From assembly GCA_031286085.1 (NCBI GenBank), contig JAITUX010000261.1, positions 1-8,099 on the forward strand: DNA of 8,099 bases, read 5' to 3'. Below the pieces are notes generated by a model. The model worked only from the letters and a program-made list of their open reading frames with translations. It did not search any database and had not been told where the DNA came from. The translations under genes and the position numbers were made by a program. Of the stretch, positions 5,654-8,099 are shown piece by piece. The stretch is from Candidatus Adiutrix sp. (GTDB lineage Bacteria > Desulfobacterota > Desulfarculia > Adiutricales > Adiutricaceae). The first letter of the stretch is position 1, and the number at the start of each line of letters is the position of its first letter.

Positions 5654-5962
5654 TCAAGCCCGGCTCGGTTCCCCGGCAAAGAAAATTTCGCCCTCCCGGG
5701 CGTGGAAACCGCGGCCCCGCCAATCGCTCCGGGGCAGGAGACGGTCGATGCGCTCCAAGGCGTGGCGCACGGTGAGGCGGGCCATGAGGTAACGGGCCGG
5801 CTCGTAGCCGTCGTCAGTCAGGTCCGCGGCCAGTTCCTCCACCAGGAGCTGGAGCCCGCTGGCCGCATCGTAAATTTCGCGGAGTTCAAAATAGAGTTCC
5901 CGGAAGGCGACCCGGCGGCCCCCTTCGGCCAAGTATAGGATTTCACGGTCTGGCTCATTCAT
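5654..5962 (-). CDS. Small acidic helical protein of unknown function, divergent from the repressor
   Basis: I do not recognise this 102-residue protein (begins MNEPDREILYLAEGG, ends AGEPSRA). It looks alpha-helical and charged, with leucine-rich stretches (REIYDAASGLQLLVEELAAD, RYLMARLTVRHALERIDRLL), no membrane segment, no signal peptide and no metal-binding motif. I chose the second ATG (5962) because GGAG lies 6 nt upstream; the first ATG (5974, adding MELR) has no usable ribosome binding site. A candidate promoter upstream and an intrinsic terminator downstream make it a complete single-gene unit. Its divergent position opposite the repressor suggests a lysogeny-linked role, such as an antirepressor, a Cro-like partner or an exclusion protein. 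It has no visible helix-turn-helix, so those are guesses from position only. Confidence 0.7.
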   Translation of the reverse strand: MNEPDREILYLAEGGRRVAFRELYFELREIYDAASGLQLLVEELAADLTDDGYEPARYLMARLTVRHALERIDRLLPRSDWRGRGFHAREGEIFFAGEPSRA

Positions 5963-6007
5963 TCGCAGCTCCATTTCCGGCGGGCGGCCGCCTAATTTCT
6001 TTTTTGT

Positions 6008-6036
6008 AGCTTACAGAATGGAGTCGGATTAGTCAA
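6008..6036 (-). promoter_or_regulatory. Candidate promoter of the minus-strand gene
   Basis: On the minus strand TTGACT (6036-6031) and TAAGCT (6013-6008) are separated by 17 nt. The -35 box is good (5 of 6 consensus bases) and the -10 box is poor (3 of 6). A start near 6001 would give a leader of about 40 nt. The -10 box lies inside the palindrome at 6005-6015, so a protein bound there would block it. Confidence 0.45.
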
Positions 6037-6055
6037 GCAAAAATACATTTTGTAG

Positions 6056-6083
6056 TTTCAAGGGCGGAAATATATGCTATACT
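6056..6083 (+). promoter_or_regulatory. Candidate repressor promoter with extended -10
   Basis: TGCTATACT at 6075-6083 is an extended -10 element (TATACT preceded by TGC). A weak -35 (TTTCAA, 6056-6061) lies 16 nt upstream of the TATACT. It is followed by a leader of about 35 nt with AAGGAG at 6117-6122 before the ATG at 6127. The -10 box overlaps an inverted repeat, compatible with autoregulation. Confidence 0.5.
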
Positions 6084-6126
6084 TGACTGTATATCCGGAT
6101 AGCCGACCAGGGCTGGAAGGAGCAAT

Positions 6127-6840
6127 ATGCCCGAACTCGCCACCCGCCAGGAAATCGCCGAAGCCTTCCGCCTATGGCTGGGCGACTATATCCGGGAGCG
6201 CGGGCTCACCCAGCTCAAGGCCGCCCTGAACCTGGACGTGGTGCCCGGCACCATAAACCATATCCTGACCGGCCGGCGCCGGCCCTCCCTGGAACTGATG
6301 GAGAAAATGCTCGGCCGGGCCGGCCTCGGCTACCGGGAGACCCTGGCCCGCTACCTCAAGACCCCCGCCGGCCCCGCCCCCCTGGACGACCAGGCCATGG
6401 TCGAACAGGGCTTTCTCAAGGTGCCCTTTTCCGACGACCTGCGCCTGGCCGCCGGCGGCGGCGGGGCCGTACCCTTCACCTATGAGGCCGCGGACAGCCC
6501 CGTCGTCGTGCACGGCCCCTCCCTGGGCCGCCGCAACGCCCACCAGCTCCAGGCCTTCCGCCTGGGCGGGGATTCCATGGAGCCGCTCCTGGCCAGCGGC
6601 GGCATAGTCATAGCCGACCTGAGCCACAATGATTTGAACCATCTCCGCGAAGGCTCCGTCTATGTCCTCTGCTGGGACCTCTACGACGGCGAATGCGCGG
6701 CCAAGTACCTGCGCTGGGCTGAAAAGGGGCGCTGGCTCTCCATTGAGTCGGAAAACAAGCGCTACGCCCCGGTGGTCAAGGCGGTGGAGGAGGTGCGGCT
6801 TATAGGCAAGATAATCTGGGCCTGGCGGGAACTAAGCTGA
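6127..6840 (+). CDS. Phage CI/C2-type repressor: helix-turn-helix plus S24 peptidase domain
   Basis: This 237-residue protein has an N-terminal XRE-like helix-turn-helix (about 8-65; LTQLKAALNLDVVPGTINHI at 27-46, then TGRRRPSLELMEKML) and a C-terminal LexA/CI-type S24 domain. The catalytic serine is S150 in GDSMEPLL, and the general-base lysine is most likely K193 in CAAKYLRW. An Ala-Gly pair at 109-110 (LAAGGGG) sits where self-cleavage would occur. Such proteins hold a prophage silent and are inactivated through RecA during DNA damage. AAGGAG ends 4 nt before the ATG. It is divergent from the gene at 5654-5962 and probably controls the shared gap. A host S24 regulator is possible, but the position beside the late genes favours a prophage repressor. 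Confidence 0.9.
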   Translation: MPELATRQEIAEAFRLWLGDYIRERGLTQLKAALNLDVVPGTINHILTGRRRPSLELMEKMLGRAGLGYRETLARYLKTPAGPAPLDDQAMVEQGFLKVPFSDDLRLAAGGGGAVPFTYEAADSPVVVHGPSLGRRNAHQLQAFRLGGDSMEPLLASGGIVIADLSHNDLNHLREGSVYVLCWDLYDGECAAKYLRWAEKGRWLSIESENKRYAPVVKAVEEVRLIGKIIWAWRELS

Positions 6841-6842
6841 AA

Positions 6843-6881
6843 AATGGCCTTTCGGTCCCGGGCAGGGGCCGAAAGGCCATT
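6843..6881 (+). terminator. Strong hairpin between repressor and aminotransferase
   Basis: AATGGCCTTTCGG (6843-6855) is perfectly complementary to CCGAAAGGCCATT (6869-6881), and four further inner pairs (one G-U) leave a 5-nt loop, about 17 bp in all. It begins 2 nt after the repressor stop. No T tract follows on the plus strand; on the minus strand five T (6844-6840) overlap its foot. It may be a terminator or attenuator, a 3'-end stabiliser, or a terminator for minus-strand transcription. Confidence 0.6.
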
Positions 6882-6897
6882 GCTCGAGGAGTGAAAA

Positions 6898-8085
6898 GTG
6901 CCGGCTTTAAAAATACCGTTCGCCAAGGTGGTCTGCGACGGGCGCGAACTGCAATATATCCGGGAGGCGCTGGCCAGCGGCTGGCTCACCACGGCCGGCC
7001 AGTGCCGGGCCTTTGAGGAGGCCTTCGGCCGGGCCGTGAATGCCGTCCACGCCCTGGCCGTCAACTCCTGCACCGCGGCCCTGCACCTGGCCCTGGAGGC
7101 CGCCGGCGTCACGGCCGGCGACGAGGTCATCGTGCCGGCCCTGACCTTCACGGCCACGGCCGAGGTGGTCCGCTACCTGGGGGCGGACCCGGTCATCGCG
7201 GACGTGGACGGCGAAACCGGGCTCCTTAAGCCGGAGACGGTCCGGGACCTGGCCCGGGCGCGGCCCCGCATCAAGGCCGTCATCCCCGTCCACTACGGCG
7301 GGCAGAGCGTCCGCATGCTGACCGACGAAACCGGCCCCGGCCTCTTGGAAACGGCCCGGGAACTGGGGCTGAAAATAATCGAGGACGCGGCCCACGCCTT
7401 TCCGGCCCGCTACCGGGCCGGGGGGCCCGCGGTCGGCAGCCTGGCCGAAACCATCTGCTGCTTCAGCTTCTACGCCAACAAGACCATCACCAGCGGCGAA
7501 GGCGGCCTTCTGGCCACCGGCTCGGCCGAGGCGGCCCGCCGGGCCCGGATAATGCGGATGCACGGCATTGACCGGGAAGTCTGGGACCGCTTCACGGCCA
7601 AGACGCCATCCTGGCAATACGACGTGGTGGCCCCGGGCTACAAGTATAACCTGTCGGACGTCCTGGCGGCCATCGGCCGGGCCCAACTGGAAAGGGCCGA
7701 GGAGTTCCGGCGGGGGAGGGAACGCTGCGCCCGGCGCTATCTGGCAGCCCTGGGAAACATGAAGAACCTGGCCCCGCCCCGCCTTAGGGCCGGCCTGACC
7801 TCGGCCGACCACAGTTGGCACCTCTTCCCGGTCGTCTCGCGGCCCGGCGGCCCGGACCGCGACCGGCTCATCGAGGAACTCGCCGCCCGGGGCATCGGCA
7901 CTTCCGTCCACTACCGGCCCCTCCACCGGATGAAATCCTACGCCGAACGCTACCGCCTGTCGCCCGAGGCTTTCCCGGAAACCGAAAAAATATGGGCCGG
8001 AACCTTCTCCCTGCCCATCTACCCCGCGCTGACGGACGAGGAAATCGATTACATCTGCGCCGCCCTGGCCGACCTGGCCGGCTAG
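6898..8085 (+). CDS. DegT/DnrJ/EryC1/StrS family sugar aminotransferase
   Basis: This complete 395-residue protein is a PLP-dependent aminotransferase of the family that places an amino group on nucleotide-linked keto-sugars for O-antigen, capsule or flagellar glycans. Visible family features are GWLTTAGQC near 28-36, NSCTAALHLALEAAG at 56-70 (cofactor phosphate), IVPALTFTATAEVVRYLGA at 78-96, EDAAHAFPARY at 162-172 with D163 for the PLP nitrogen, and SFYANKTITSGEGG at 190-203 with K195 as Schiff-base lysine. MHGIDREVW and the later YKYNLSDVLAAIGRAQL are also typical. The start is GTG at 6898 with GAGGAG six bases upstream; the next ATG would remove core sequence. The exact sugar cannot be assigned. 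It follows the repressor closely but belongs functionally to cell-surface synthesis, so it may be host flank or prophage cargo. Confidence 0.92.
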   Translation: MPALKIPFAKVVCDGRELQYIREALASGWLTTAGQCRAFEEAFGRAVNAVHALAVNSCTAALHLALEAAGVTAGDEVIVPALTFTATAEVVRYLGADPVIADVDGETGLLKPETVRDLARARPRIKAVIPVHYGGQSVRMLTDETGPGLLETARELGLKIIEDAAHAFPARYRAGGPAVGSLAETICCFSFYANKTITSGEGGLLATGSAEAARRARIMRMHGIDREVWDRFTAKTPSWQYDVVAPGYKYNLSDVLAAIGRAQLERAEEFRRGRERCARRYLAALGNMKNLAPPRLRAGLTSADHSWHLFPVVSRPGGPDRDRLIEELAARGIGTSVHYRPLHRMKSYAERYRLSPEAFPETEKIWAGTFSLPIYPALTDEEIDYICAALADLAG

Positions 8086-8091
8086 GAATGC

Positions 8092-8099
8092 ATGAAGCG
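8092..8099 (+). CDS. Possible start of a downstream gene (MKR...), cut by the window edge
   Basis: ATGAAGCG at the extreme right edge would begin MKR and lies seven bases after the aminotransferase stop, with TAGGA four bases before it as a possible ribosome binding site. Many initiating sugar transferases next to DegT aminotransferases start MKR, but three residues prove nothing. An overlapping ATG at 8088 is the alternative start. Confidence 0.25.

Larger units (their letters stand above)
6005..6093. promoter_or_regulatory. Candidate operator cluster between the divergent genes
   Basis: Three small inverted repeats stand in this AT-rich gap: TGTA-GCT-TACA at 6005-6015, TACA-TTT-TGTA at 6044-6054, and TATAC-TTGACT-GTATA at 6078-6093. 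The octamer TTTTGTAG occurs twice (6002-6009, 6048-6055), and AGTCAAG at 6031-6037 is inverted as CTTGACT at 6082-6088. The first repeat covers the minus-strand -10 box and the third covers the plus-strand -10 box, a layout expected for a lysogeny switch bound by the adjacent repressor. Binding itself is inferred. Confidence 0.45.

Noticed and set aside
6907..7926. Long open frame of 339 codons on the minus strand opposite the aminotransferase
   Set aside because: It is the antisense shadow of a clear PLP aminotransferase in GC-rich DNA, with Gly/Ala/Arg/Pro-rich low-complexity translation and no recognisable motif.
1..8099. CRISPR array, tRNA, rRNA, insertion sequence or attachment-site duplication
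   Set aside because: I looked for regularly spaced repeats, cloverleaf-like segments, transposase motifs and flanking direct repeats and found none. The only long repeat is the 144-bp module duplication.

Overview
This GC-rich window (about two thirds G+C in most genes) holds the late end of a podovirus-like prophage or phage, followed by a lysogeny-control region and then a surface-sugar gene. The codon bias and the clustered GC-rich intergenic palindromes resemble a Desulfovibrio-like or other Desulfobacterota (deltaproteobacterial) host. That assignment is an impression, not a proof.

Layout. (1) 2-1693: the 3' part of a large virion/ejection-type protein, entering from the left edge and ending in a low-GC C-terminal module that resembles the barnase-like LPD3/PBECR domains of phage polyvalent proteins. 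(2) 1687-2256: two broken extra copies of that C-terminal module in tandem. (3) 2257-4584: tail-fibre genes, namely a fibre with a T7 gp17-like N-terminus, a second fibre with an Mtd-like N-terminus and collagen-like repeats, and a fibre-associated/assembly-type protein. A 343-base noncoding stretch full of palindromes separates the two fibres. (4) 4586-5606: a lysis cassette made of an M15-family peptidase endolysin, a coiled-coil protein with a C-terminal membrane anchor, and a small holin-like membrane protein. (5) 5654-6840: a small unknown gene on the minus strand and an S24-type repressor on the plus strand, transcribed divergently from an AT-rich region with candidate promoters and palindromic operators. 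(6) 6898-8085: a DegT/DnrJ/EryC1/StrS sugar aminotransferase, perhaps followed by a gene starting MKR at the right edge.

How the genes fit together. The left block encodes the ejection protein, host recognition (fibres) and host exit (endolysin plus membrane proteins). The repressor and its divergent partner sit where a lysogeny switch would be. The aminotransferase is either the first host gene beyond the prophage or a lysogenic-conversion cargo gene that alters surface sugars. No integrase, tRNA or attachment-site duplication is visible, so the prophage edge cannot be fixed here.

The most unusual feature is the series of partial C-terminal modules behind the ejection-type protein. It looks like the displaced C-terminal tips left behind by exchange in polymorphic toxins, but attached to a phage virion protein.
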